A DNA stretch of 64,000 nucleotides from Streptomyces carminius (GTDB taxonomy: Bacteria; Actinomycetota; Actinomycetes; Streptomycetales; Streptomycetaceae), in NCBI RefSeq assembly GCF_002794255.1, contig NZ_PGGW01000038.1, positions 62,001 to 126,000 of the forward strand, written 5' to 3'. Below are positions 8,654 through 16,011 of this stretch, in pieces (the stretch's first letter is position 1; the number at the start of each line of letters is the position of its first letter). Position numbers and translations under genes: made by a program. The notes below the pieces were generated by a model. It did no database searches, was not told where the DNA came from, and saw only the letters and a program-made list of their open reading frames with translations.

Positions 8654-9199
8654 TCACTCCTTGCCGGGCACGTCGGTGAGCGTCTCCCGGTGCGTGCCGG
8701 CCAGGTCCTGGTACATGGCCGCGTTCACCCTGATGCCCTCCCGCTCCTCGGCGGTCAGCTCGCGCCTGATCCGGGCGGGCACCCCGGCGACCAGGGAACC
8801 GGGCGGGATCACCATGCCCTGCGGGACCAGCGTGTGCGCCGCGACCAGCGAACCGGTGCCGATCCGGGCGCCGTTCAGCACGGTCGCGCCCATCCCGATC
8901 AGCACCTCGTCCTCGACCGCACAGCCGTGCAGCACCGCGTTGTGTCCCACCGAGACCCGCTCGCCGACCACGGCGGGGAAGCCCGGATCGGCGTGCACGG
9001 TGCAGTTGTCCTGGATGTTGCTGCCCGGGCCGACGGTGATCGCGTCGCAGTCGCCGCGCAGCACCGCGTTGTACCAGACGCTCGCGCCCGCGCCCAGCGA
9101 CACCTCTCCGACCACCACGGCCGTCGCGGCGAGGTGCGCCTCCGGGTGTACCACCGGTTCCCTGCCGCCCACGCCCGCGACCGTCGCCCGCCGTTCCAT
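8654..9199 (-). CDS. Gamma-carbonic-anhydrase-like hexapeptide-repeat protein
   Basis: The protein has 181 aa from ATG 9199, which has GGGAGAGAG just upstream. Left-handed beta-helix repeats run through VVVGEVSLGAGASVWYNAVLRGDCDAITVG and on to IGTGSLVAAHTLVPQG. The histidines expected for metal binding in this family are present (DNCTVHAD, VSVGHNAVLHG). Members are usually trimeric zinc or iron proteins; many are catalytically untested. It is separate from the Pro/Gln-rich protein gene by about 90 nt. Confidence 0.9.
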   Translation of the reverse strand: MERRATVAGVGGREPVVHPEAHLAATAVVVGEVSLGAGASVWYNAVLRGDCDAITVGPGSNIQDNCTVHADPGFPAVVGERVSVGHNAVLHGCAVEDEVLIGMGATVLNGARIGTGSLVAAHTLVPQGMVIPPGSLVAGVPARIRRELTAEEREGIRVNAAMYQDLAGTHRETLTDVPGKE

Positions 9200-9331
9200 C
9201 AGCTCTCTCCCGTTCTCCCGGCCCGCTCCGGCTCCCGTCCGCCCCTCCGCCCGCGTGGCGGACGGAGGGCGGGGCAAGGATCACAGCACACTCCGCGGTG
9301 CGCCGCACGCCGGGGCGTCTACGGTGAGCGG

Positions 9332-10123
9332 ATGGCCATGCGCAGGAACGTGCTCCCGTCCCCCCTGTCCGGGCTGCCCGCCCGGCTGCTGTCCCGCGCC
9401 GTGCACGCGCTGTGGCGCCGGGCGCAGCGGGCCGGCGCCGTCACGGCCGCCCGCCCCGGCCCGTACGCCTTCCGCCGGATCGGCACCGGCACCCGGCTGG
9501 CCTTCCCGCAGGGCACGCTGTTCGGCACCCGGTGGATCGAGCTGGGCGACCACTGCGTCATCGGCGCCGAGGTGACGCTGACCGCCGGGATGATGCCGGA
9601 CCTCGACCTCGGCCCGGAGGCGGTCCTGCGGCTGGGGGACGGTGTGGTCCTCGGCCGCGGCAGCCATGTGGTCGCGGACACCGCCCGGGCGGGCGTGACC
9701 ATCGGGAACGACGTGTTCTGCGGCCCGTACGTCTACATCACCTCCACCAACCACTCCTACGACGACCCCCACCGGCCGGTCGGCAGGCAGTGGCCGCGCT
9801 CGGCCCCCGTGGAGATCGGCGCGGGCAGCTGGCTGGGCACGGGCGCGGTGGTGCTGCCGGGGGCACGGCTGGGCCGGAACACGGTGGTGGCGGCCGGGGC
9901 GGTCGTCCGCGGCGAGGTGCCCGACCACGCCGTGGTCGCGGGCGCGCCCGCGCGGGTCGTACGGCGCTGGGACCCCGAGGACGGCTGGTGCCCCCCGCTG
10001 CGCACCCCGCCGCCCGTACCGGTCCCCGAGGGCGTCACTTCCGAGCAGTTGCTGGCGCTTGCGGGACCGGACGCGCCGGGGCCCGCGGCGGGCGGACCGG
10101 CCGCGGGCCGGGAAACGGGGTAA
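9332..10123 (+). CDS. Hexapeptide-repeat acyltransferase
   Basis: The protein has 263 aa from ATG 9332. The left-handed beta-helix domain spans about 55-205. The acetyltransferase signature is CGPYVYITSTNHSYDDP, where the catalytic His would lie, then GAGSWLGTGAVVLPGARLGRNTVVAAGAVV and the typical end motif VVAGAPARVVRRW. It resembles the WcaF/maltose-acetyltransferase group that O-acetylates sugars. The C-terminal 45 residues are Pro/Gly-rich. The acceptor is unknown. It is divergent from the carbonic-anhydrase-like gene. Confidence 0.85.
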   Translation: MAMRRNVLPSPLSGLPARLLSRAVHALWRRAQRAGAVTAARPGPYAFRRIGTGTRLAFPQGTLFGTRWIELGDHCVIGAEVTLTAGMMPDLDLGPEAVLRLGDGVVLGRGSHVVADTARAGVTIGNDVFCGPYVYITSTNHSYDDPHRPVGRQWPRSAPVEIGAGSWLGTGAVVLPGARLGRNTVVAAGAVVRGEVPDHAVVAGAPARVVRRWDPEDGWCPPLRTPPPVPVPEGVTSEQLLALAGPDAPGPAAGGPAAGRETG

Positions 10124-10174
10124 CCGGAGAACGACGGGGAACGAAGGGGAACGACGGAGGAGGTGCGTGGGACC

Positions 10175-10276
10175 GTGGACAACCGGAATCTCCGACTGCT
10201 GCTGCTCATCGCTGTCGCCCTGCACGGCCTGGCACTGGCCCTGTACGTCGCGCGCCGTCACTGGGAACTGTTCTAG
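10175..10276 (+). CDS. 33-residue single-TM micropeptide
   Basis: GTG 10175 opens a 33-codon frame ending in TAG 10274-10276, preceded by GGAGGAGG (10157-10164). The peptide starts VDNRNLRLLLL, has one hydrophobic helix (about residues 6-26) and ends ARRHWELF. The strong ribosome-binding site and the coherent membrane helix support a real gene. The last 19 nt are duplicated immediately downstream. The function is unknown; size and topology would suit a regulatory membrane micropeptide. Confidence 0.55.
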   Translation: MDNRNLRLLLLIAVALHGLALALYVARRHWELF

Positions 10277-10295
10277 TCACTGGGAACTGTTCTAG
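10258..10295 (+). repeat. Perfect 19-bp tandem duplication at the micropeptide stop
   Basis: TCACTGGGAACTGTTCTAG occurs twice head to tail (10258-10276 and 10277-10295). The first copy encodes the C-terminus and stop of the 33-aa peptide; the second copy is extragenic. Replication slippage is the simplest origin. Confidence 0.9.
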
Positions 10296-10323
10296 CGGTC
10301 CCCGCCCGGGCTCCGGGACCGGG

Positions 10324-11184
10324 TCAGCCGGAGGCCAGCAGCAGGGTGCCCGCCATCGCCAGGGCGGCGCCCGCCGTCTGCACCCGGAGCAGCCGCTCCC
10401 GCAGCAGACCGCGGGCGGCCAGCGCGGTCACCACGGGGTACAGGGAGGCGAGCACGGCGGCGACGGTGACCGGGCCGGCCCCGGCGGCCAGCGCGTAGGT
10501 GCCGTTTGCGGCGACGTCGGCCAGCCCGACGAAGGCGAGCGCGGGCAGTGCGGCGGTCACCGCCGGACGGCCCTGCGGGGGCAGTGCCGCGCCGCCGCGC
10601 CGCACCGAGACGTACAGTGCCGCGCCGCCGACGGCGACGTTGCACACCCGCTGGACGAACAGGGCGAGGTACAGCCCGGTGAGGGTGGTGGAGGCCTCCG
10701 CGATCAGCGCCAGCACCGTGCCGAAGCCGGCCGCCGCCACCAGGGTGAGCGTCAGGGTCCGCCGCTGCACCGGAGCCCCCTTCAGCTGGGGTCCGCCCGC
10801 CAGCACCACCCCGGCGGTGGCGACGGCCATGCCCGCGTACTGCGCCGCGCCGGGCCGTTCGCCGAGTGCCAGCCCGGCCCCGACGGGCACGACGACCGCC
10901 AGCGCGGCGAGCGGGGAGACCACCCCCATCGGCCCCAGTGCCAGGGCGCGGTAGAAGCAGAGCATCGCGGCCGGACCCACCACCCCGGCCGCGACGGCGA
11001 ACCACAGCCGGGCTCCGGCCTCGCTCCAGGCACCGGTGGCCACGACCACCGCCCCCAGCGCGACCGCCGCGAGCGTCTGGGAGACGACCACCACGGTCAG
11101 GGCGGGGATGCGCCGGGTCAGCAGTCCGCCGCCGAAGTCGGCCAGTCCCCACAGCAGACTGGTGGTCAGGGCGAACGCGATCAT
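10324..11184 (-). CDS. EamA (DMT) family transporter
   Basis: The protein has 286 aa from ATG 11184 (MIAFALTTSLLWG), with GAGAGG upstream. Ten hydrophobic segments are arranged as two EamA repeats, the first starting LLWGLADFGGG and the second near FGTVLALIAEAS. This is a drug/metabolite exporter fold. A longer frame to 11325 was rejected because it runs through the divergent promoter region. It is divergently transcribed from an XRE-cupin regulator, a common arrangement in which the regulator controls the exporter. The substrate is not deducible. Confidence 0.9.
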   Translation of the reverse strand: MIAFALTTSLLWGLADFGGGLLTRRIPALTVVVVSQTLAAVALGAVVVATGAWSEAGARLWFAVAAGVVGPAAMLCFYRALALGPMGVVSPLAALAVVVPVGAGLALGERPGAAQYAGMAVATAGVVLAGGPQLKGAPVQRRTLTLTLVAAAGFGTVLALIAEASTTLTGLYLALFVQRVCNVAVGGAALYVSVRRGGAALPPQGRPAVTAALPALAFVGLADVAANGTYALAAGAGPVTVAAVLASLYPVVTALAARGLLRERLLRVQTAGAALAMAGTLLLASG

Positions 11185-11219
11185 GGCGGGACCTCTCGGT
11201 ACAGTGTCATGGACTCCCG

Positions 11220-11232
11220 GGTGCAGTGCACC
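11220..11232. promoter_or_regulatory. Inverted repeat in the EamA/XRE intergenic region
   Basis: The sequence GGTGCA-G-TGCACC is a perfect 6-bp inverted repeat between the divergent genes. A further TGCACC half-site lies near 11269-11274 after a TGATAAT -10-like box. It is a plausible operator for the XRE-cupin protein. No experimental support. Confidence 0.5.
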
Positions 11233-11327
11233 GTAGTCCATTCCAATGTACTGGGTCATCTCTGATAATGCACCAAGCGGTCCGGGCGGTCCCCGCGGGG
11301 GCTCCGGGCCCGGGACAGGAGGCACGT

Positions 11328-11912
11328 GTGACAGACCTTGACCAGCTCAGCCAGTCACTCGCCCGCAGCCTCAAACGGCTGCGCACCGAGCGCGGCTTCA
11401 CCCTGGACGCCCTGGCGGCCCGGGCCGGGGTCAGCCGCGGGATGCTCATCCAGATCGAGCAGGCCCGCACCAACCCCAGCCTCGGCACGGTGGTCAAGGT
11501 CGCGGACGCGCTCGGCGTGAGCCTGACCGGGCTGCTGGAATCCGACCGGGAACCGGCGGTGAGGCTGGTCCCCGCCGACCGGATGGCGCGGCTGTGGTCC
11601 ACCGCGGCGGGCAGCCACAGCACCCTGGTGGCCGGGGCGGAGGCGCCCGGCCCGCTGGAGTTGTGGACCTGGCGGCTGATGCCGGGGGAGGGCAGCGCCT
11701 CCGATCCCCACCCCACCGGGACCACCGAACTGGTCCATGTCACCGCCGGAGTGCTCACGCTCACCGTCGACGGCACCGACCACGAGGTGCCCGCCGGGGC
11801 CTCCGCGGCCTTCGAGTCGAACGTCCCGCACGGCTACCGCAACGACGGCGGCGAGCCCGTGGAGATGACGATGGCGGTCTCGGTACCCCCGGCTCCGCGG
11901 GCACCGCACTGA
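11328..11912 (+). CDS. XRE-family regulator with C-terminal cupin domain
   Basis: The protein has 194 aa from GTG 11328, with AGGAGG 6 nt upstream. The N-terminal helix-turn-helix covers about residues 10-66 (LKRLRTERGFTLDALAARAGVSRGMLIQIEQ). The C-terminal cupin covers about 105-185 (DPHPTGTTELVHVTAGVLTLTVDG, then VPAGASAAFESNVPHGY). Such regulators sense a small ligand through the cupin and often control a divergently encoded transporter, here the EamA gene. Confidence 0.92.
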   Translation: MTDLDQLSQSLARSLKRLRTERGFTLDALAARAGVSRGMLIQIEQARTNPSLGTVVKVADALGVSLTGLLESDREPAVRLVPADRMARLWSTAAGSHSTLVAGAEAPGPLELWTWRLMPGEGSASDPHPTGTTELVHVTAGVLTLTVDGTDHEVPAGASAAFESNVPHGYRNDGGEPVEMTMAVSVPPAPRAPH

Positions 11913-12028
11913 ATCGCGCCGGACCGCATTGAATCGCGCCGGACCGCGCCGGATCGCACGGGGCCCCGCCGCACCGGAGCGGTCCCGTGCCCGTGCCCGT
12001 ACGGCCGGTGGCCGCTAGCGTGTCCGCC

Positions 12029-12610
12029 ATGCGCGCACCCATCGGAGACTTCACCGCCGCCTGGCCGGTCGCGGAGAAACTCGGCCTGCTCGCCCCGCCG
12101 GTCGCCGACGCCCTGCGCGGACCCGTGTCCGCGCAGGGCGTCGTCTACGTCGACAGCGACCCGGAGGACGCCGACACCGCCCGCTTCGGCGAGGTCCACG
12201 GCATCCCGCCCGAACAGTCCGCCAACTGCGTGGTCGTCGCGGGCCGCCGGGGCCCGGAGACCACCCTCGCCGCCTGTGTCGTCCTCGCCCACACCCGCGC
12301 CGACGTCAACCGCCTGGTCCGCCGCGAACTGGGCGCCCGCAAGGCGTCCTTCGCGCCCGTGGAGACCGCCGTCGAGGCCTCGGGCATGGAGTACGGCGGC
12401 ATCACCCCGGTCGGCCTGCCGGGAAACTGGCCGCTGCTGGTCGACGCGGCCGCCGCCGGCGCTGCGTACGTCGTCGTGGGCAGCGGCCGGCGCCGCGGCA
12501 AGCTGCTGGTGCCCGGCGGGCTCCTCGCCCGGCTCCCCGGTGCCCGGGTGCTGGAAGGACTGGGGCTCCCGGCGGACCGGGGCGACTCCCCACCCCCCGG
12601 CGGGCGCTAG
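12029..12610 (+). CDS. YbaK/aminoacyl-tRNA deacylase domain protein
   Basis: The protein has 193 aa from ATG 12029. The YbaK/ProX editing domain is visible: GIPPEQSANCVVVAGRRG with the conserved Cys-Val-Val, then TRADVNRLVRRELGARKASFAP with the family's Lys, and GGITPVGLPGNWPLLVD near residue 130. Free-standing members clear misacylated tRNAs in trans. No tRNA synthetase is adjacent and the exact tRNA is unknown. Confidence 0.88.
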   Translation: MRAPIGDFTAAWPVAEKLGLLAPPVADALRGPVSAQGVVYVDSDPEDADTARFGEVHGIPPEQSANCVVVAGRRGPETTLAACVVLAHTRADVNRLVRRELGARKASFAPVETAVEASGMEYGGITPVGLPGNWPLLVDAAAAGAAYVVVGSGRRRGKLLVPGGLLARLPGARVLEGLGLPADRGDSPPPGGR

Positions 12611-12619
12611 TCTGCCCGC

Positions 12620-12994
12620 ATGTCGAACCACGATGACCTGCTCGCCGACATCGCCGAGAAGGTGGAGTCCGAGCAGAGCAACCAGATGCCCCTCACCGTG
12701 GTGGTGCCCGGCGCCGTGATCACCGGCAGGCTGGCACCCGAGGCCGTCTGGAGGGAACGAGTCGCCGAGGTACTGAGGGACTCCGAGCAGCTCAAGCCGT
12801 TCGCCGAACTGTTCGCCGCCACCGGGGCGGACGCCCGGCGCGGAGAGGGCGGCCGTCCTACCCACCTGCACCTGCATGTGGCACGCATCCTCCAGGGGAG
12901 CTACGGCCTCCCCGACACCGGGGGGATGTACCGGGTCCCCATCGACCAGGTGTGCGGCTGGACCCTGGGAGAACTCAGCTACTCGGACGCTTAG
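12620..12994 (+). CDS. Conserved hypothetical protein, possibly GvpU-like
   Basis: The protein has 124 aa and starts 9 nt after the YbaK gene, so both are probably cotranscribed. The core reads MPLTVVVPGAVITGRLAPEAVW and then an alpha-helical stretch (RVAEVLRDSEQLKPFAELF). The beta-turn pattern around VVVPGAVITGRL reminds me of the gas-vesicle accessory protein GvpU, but no gvp genes are nearby, so the link is weak. Its stop codon TAG (12992-12994) shares its last base with the first base of the MITE, so the present 3' end may have been set by that insertion. Confidence 0.7.
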   Translation: MSNHDDLLADIAEKVESEQSNQMPLTVVVPGAVITGRLAPEAVWRERVAEVLRDSEQLKPFAELFAATGADARRGEGGRPTHLHLHVARILQGSYGLPDTGGMYRVPIDQVCGWTLGELSYSDA

Positions 12995-13185
12995 GGCCTG
13001 TCGTCCGGATCAGGTCGCAGGAAAGTGACGGTGCTGTCCAGCGCCGGTGAGCGTGGTCCGGTACGCGCAGCCGCAAGGCGGAGGAGGGAGTCGACGCGGA
13101 GCGTCGGCGACCGACGACAACGCCGCAGATGTGCGTACCGGACCACCGGACCACGCGTCTGCGGCGTGAGCCGAACGACAGGCCC
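12994..13185. mobile_element. 192-bp MITE with terminal inverted repeats
   Basis: The left end GGGCCTGTCGTCCGG is the reverse complement of the right end CCGAACGACAGGCCC except for one base; the outer 11 bp are perfect. The interior has no coding potential but contains partly complementary GC-rich segments (CCGCAGATG and GTCTGCGGC). I recall closely similar GGGCCTGTCGTTTGG ends in many Streptomyces genomes. No clear target duplication is visible. Confidence 0.75.
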
Positions 13186-13619
13186 TCCAGGTCACGTCCG
13201 CTGAGTGACTGGTGCGTCGGTCCGCTCGTGGTGCGTCGTCGAAAGGTGACTGACGCGGGCGGTGATCGAGCCGTTGCGGGCTCCGTCGCGCAGGGGCCTC
13301 CCGGTGCGCGATCGCCGGCAGGCGGCCGACCGGGCCGGTTCCGGTGACGGGCCGGCCGCGGAGAGCCACCGTGCCCGCGACGGGCGCGGTCACCCGCCGG
13401 CCTCCGGGATCACCGCCGGGATCGTCACCGACTGCACGCACTTCGAGGCTGCGGTGAGCGCTGCCGCAACGAGTTCAAGCACAGCAGAGCCCCGGCCCTC
13501 GCCATCGCCTGCCTGCAGCTTCGGCTGCCCCGGCATCGCGAACACCGCCTTGGTGAGGCGCCCAGTAGCCGGGAGAGCGTCCTTTCGGTACGCCGCCGTG
13601 GCCGTGCCGCCCGGGCTGG
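13186..13619. other. 434-bp gap without a recognisable gene
   Basis: Open frames here are GC-driven and have neither a convincing start nor family motifs. A plus-strand reading around 13440-13560 (RNEFKHSRAPALAIACLQL) may be a decayed transposase tail, but I cannot assign it. Confidence 0.5.
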
Positions 13620-14219
13620 TCAGTCGAGGGCGTGAGCGCGGCAGGTCCGCAGAATCTCGTCGGACAGTTCGGGCTGGACGCGGCGGACCGCTCGGGCGAG
13701 CACCATCGCCCCGACCAGCCTGCTGAGCAGCAGCATCGCCCGGTCCCGCGCCTGCTGTGGGGTGATCTCCCCGTCCTGCTCACGGGCGAGTTCCGCGGCG
13801 AAGCCCGCGAGGTACCCTTCCACGCCGGCTGCGTACGAGCGCTGGATCGTGTCGTTGTGCCGCCCGGCGTCGGTGACGAGGGAGGCGGAGGGGCAGCCGC
13901 CGTCCGGAGCGTCGCGGTGGGCGACCGAGAGATACTCGTCCACCACTCGTCTCAGCGGTGGGCCGGCGGGATCGTCCCCTTCCCCGACGGCCTGCTCCAG
14001 GACGCCCAGGGACGCCGCGAACGAGGCGTTGCACACCTCGGCGGCCAGGTCGTCCTTGGACGCGAAGTGGTTGTAGAAGCCGCCGTGGGTCAGGCCCGCT
14101 TCCTTCATCAGGTCGGCGATCCCGACGGTGTCGATGCCCTGCGCGCGGAACATGCGCCCGGCCGCCTCGACGATGTTCTGCCGATTCCTGGCCTTGTCTT
14201 CCTTGGTGATCCGCGGCAT
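13620..14219 (-). CDS. TetR/AcrR-family repressor (NemR/AcuR-like)
   Basis: The protein has 199 aa from ATG 14219 (MPRITKEDKARNRQNIVEAA). The TetR helix-turn-helix occupies about 15-55 (GIADLMKEAGLTHGGFYNHFASKDDL). The ligand domain has the TetR_C_33-like pattern: CNASFAASLGVLEQAV, then a Cys within DGGCPSASLVTDAGRHND. Regulators of this type often respond to electrophiles through that Cys. It is divergent from a reductase operon, which is its likely target. Confidence 0.93.
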   Translation of the reverse strand: MPRITKEDKARNRQNIVEAAGRMFRAQGIDTVGIADLMKEAGLTHGGFYNHFASKDDLAAEVCNASFAASLGVLEQAVGEGDDPAGPPLRRVVDEYLSVAHRDAPDGGCPSASLVTDAGRHNDTIQRSYAAGVEGYLAGFAAELAREQDGEITPQQARDRAMLLLSRLVGAMVLARAVRRVQPELSDEILRTCRAHALD

Positions 14220-14315
14220 GCCCGCCCTCCCGCCTCGACTGTGATTGACCTTTCCAAGGTTACCCCTCATCATTGTTTTAATGTTGGTCATCATCAATAG
14301 GTGAGTGGAGGAGCC
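14220..14315. promoter_or_regulatory. Divergent promoter between the TetR and quinone-reductase-like genes
   Basis: This is a 96-bp AT-richer segment. TGATTGACC at 14242-14250 and GGTCATCA at 14286-14293 form an imperfect inverted pair around CATTGTTTTAATG, which would allow TetR binding over the reductase promoter. GGAGGAG (14307-14313) is the ribosome-binding site for the plus-strand gene. Confidence 0.5.
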
Positions 14316-15344
14316 ATGCGCGCCGTGGTGCACACCCGGCAAGGAGAACCCGCACAGGTACTCACGCTGAGGGAGGAGCCCGGGCGACCGCGTCCCGGCA
14401 CCGGGCAGGTCCTGGTTCGCATGCGGGTCCGGCCCGTCCATCCGGGCGACCTGGCCGGTGTGGAGGGACTGCCGGGACTCCCGGAACAGCAGTCGGGCGC
14501 CCGGACTCCCGGAGTGGAGGGGATGGGCGTCGTCGAGAGCGTCGGGCCGGACGTGCACACACCCGGTCCCGGTCAGCGCGTGGCGGTCTTCCCGGCGCCG
14601 GGGACGTGGGCCGAGTACGTCGTGGTCGCGGCCGACCGGGCCGTGCCGGTGCCGGACGAGGTCAGCGACGAGACCGCGGCCCTGATGCTGGTCAATCCCC
14701 TGACGCTGCTCATGCTGTACCGCGCGCTGGACAGTGCCCTGCGCGGCCGGCAGGGCTCCGTCCTCCAGACGGCCGCCGGTTCCTCCGTCGGCCGGCTGGT
14801 CGGCGCGGCCGCGGTCCGGCACGGCCTGCCCCTGATCAACCTCGTACGCAGCGCATCCGGTGCCCAGAAGATGCGAACGCTGTACCCCACGCTGCCCGTG
14901 ATCGCGACGTGCGACGACGACTGGCGGGAGCGGGTCCGCCACGAAGCCGGCGAGCAGGGCATCCGGGTCGTCCTCGACTGCGTCGGCGGTGCCATGACCC
15001 GGGACCTCGCCGAGCTGCTCGCCGACGGCGGCACCCTCATCTCCTACGGGCAACTGGGCTCCGGCACCACCCCGCTGGAGAGACTGCCACTCATCCAACG
15101 GGCGCTGACCGTGCAGGGCGTGACCGTGTTGCAGTGGATGAGCCGCACCCCGAAGGAGCGGGCCCAGGACATCGCCTTCGCCCTGGACCTGGCACGGAAC
15201 ACGCCGGACCTGCTCGAAGTCGCGGCCGGCTACGACCTCGCCGACTTCGAGGCGGCCATCGAACACGCCCGCCGCCCGGCCAGGACCGGGACCGTCCTGC
15301 TCACCACACCGCAGGCGGCCGGCCCCGGGCAGGGGGCGGCCTGA
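14316..15344 (+). CDS. Zinc-type alcohol dehydrogenase-like / enoyl reductase (MDR family)
   Basis: The protein has 342 aa. It is an MDR oxidoreductase of the quinone-reductase/MECR type: the N-terminal GroES-like domain (VRPVHPGDLAGVEG, TPGVEGMGVVESVG), then a Rossmann domain with AAGSSVGRLVGAAA where AxxGxVG is expected, and VVLDCVGGAMTRDLAELL. No structural or catalytic zinc ligands are evident. It probably reduces activated alkenes or quinones with NADPH. Its stop and the next start share one base (TGATG), so the genes are translationally coupled. Confidence 0.9.
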   Translation: MRAVVHTRQGEPAQVLTLREEPGRPRPGTGQVLVRMRVRPVHPGDLAGVEGLPGLPEQQSGARTPGVEGMGVVESVGPDVHTPGPGQRVAVFPAPGTWAEYVVVAADRAVPVPDEVSDETAALMLVNPLTLLMLYRALDSALRGRQGSVLQTAAGSSVGRLVGAAAVRHGLPLINLVRSASGAQKMRTLYPTLPVIATCDDDWRERVRHEAGEQGIRVVLDCVGGAMTRDLAELLADGGTLISYGQLGSGTTPLERLPLIQRALTVQGVTVLQWMSRTPKERAQDIAFALDLARNTPDLLEVAAGYDLADFEAAIEHARRPARTGTVLLTTPQAAGPGQGAA

Positions 15345-15946
15345 TGAAGATCGGAACGCTCGGAGCCGGGACCATCGCCCAGGCCATCGCCCGGCACGCG
15401 ATCCGGCACGGCCACGAGGTCGTGCTCAGCAACAGCCGAGGACCCGACTCCTTGGCTCCGCTGGTGAAGGATCTCGGCGCACGCGCGACGGCCGCAACCC
15501 CCGCCGAGGCCGCTGTCGCAGACCTCGTCGTGCTCGCGGTCGGCTGGCCGCAAGTCCCCGACGTCGCCGCCCAACTCCCTCCCCTGGACGGGACCGTCGT
15601 CATTGACGCCACCAACCAGTTCGACTCCCCTCCCCCGAACGCGGAGATCGCCGACCTGGGCGATCTCACCGGAAGCGAGTACGTGGCCTCCCTGCTTCCC
15701 GGCGCGCGCGTGGTGAAGGCCTTCAACGCCCTCTTCGCGCGGTTCATCGCACCCGATCCCCGCCACGAGGCCGGGCGTCAGGTGCTGTTCCTGGCCGGCG
15801 ACGACACGGACGCCAAGAACACCGTAATGGGCCTGGCCTCCCAGTTCGGCTTCGCGCCCGTCGACCTCGGAACGCTGCGTGAGGGAGGCCGCCTCACCCA
15901 GCTCGGCGGGCCCCTGTCCGGCCTCCACGCCCTCAAGCAGGACTGA
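15344..15946 (+). CDS. NADPH-dependent F420 reductase-like (NADP_Rossmann) protein
   Basis: The protein has 200 aa from ATG 15344. The N-terminus MKIGTLGAGTIAQAIARHAI is a nucleotide-binding GxGxxA motif, followed by VVLSNSRGPDSL (NADP-preferring Ser/Arg). The middle portion VVIDATNQFDS and ARVVKAFNALFARFI matches F420-dependent NADP oxidoreductase and related reductases. It lies between an MDR reductase and an Old Yellow Enzyme. I infer a role in supplying or using reduced nicotinamide or F420. Confidence 0.88.
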   Translation: MKIGTLGAGTIAQAIARHAIRHGHEVVLSNSRGPDSLAPLVKDLGARATAATPAEAAVADLVVLAVGWPQVPDVAAQLPPLDGTVVIDATNQFDSPPPNAEIADLGDLTGSEYVASLLPGARVVKAFNALFARFIAPDPRHEAGRQVLFLAGDDTDAKNTVMGLASQFGFAPVDLGTLREGGRLTQLGGPLSGLHALKQD

Positions 15947-16011
15947 TCCCACCCAGCCGCTCGTACTCCCCGCGTCCGCGAGGAGCGCCTTCCTTCACGA
16001 AAGAGTCCCTC

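Noticed and set aside
13262..13726. A 154-codon plus-strand frame as a gene
   Set aside because: It has no ribosome-binding site, no domain and runs antisense into the TetR gene.
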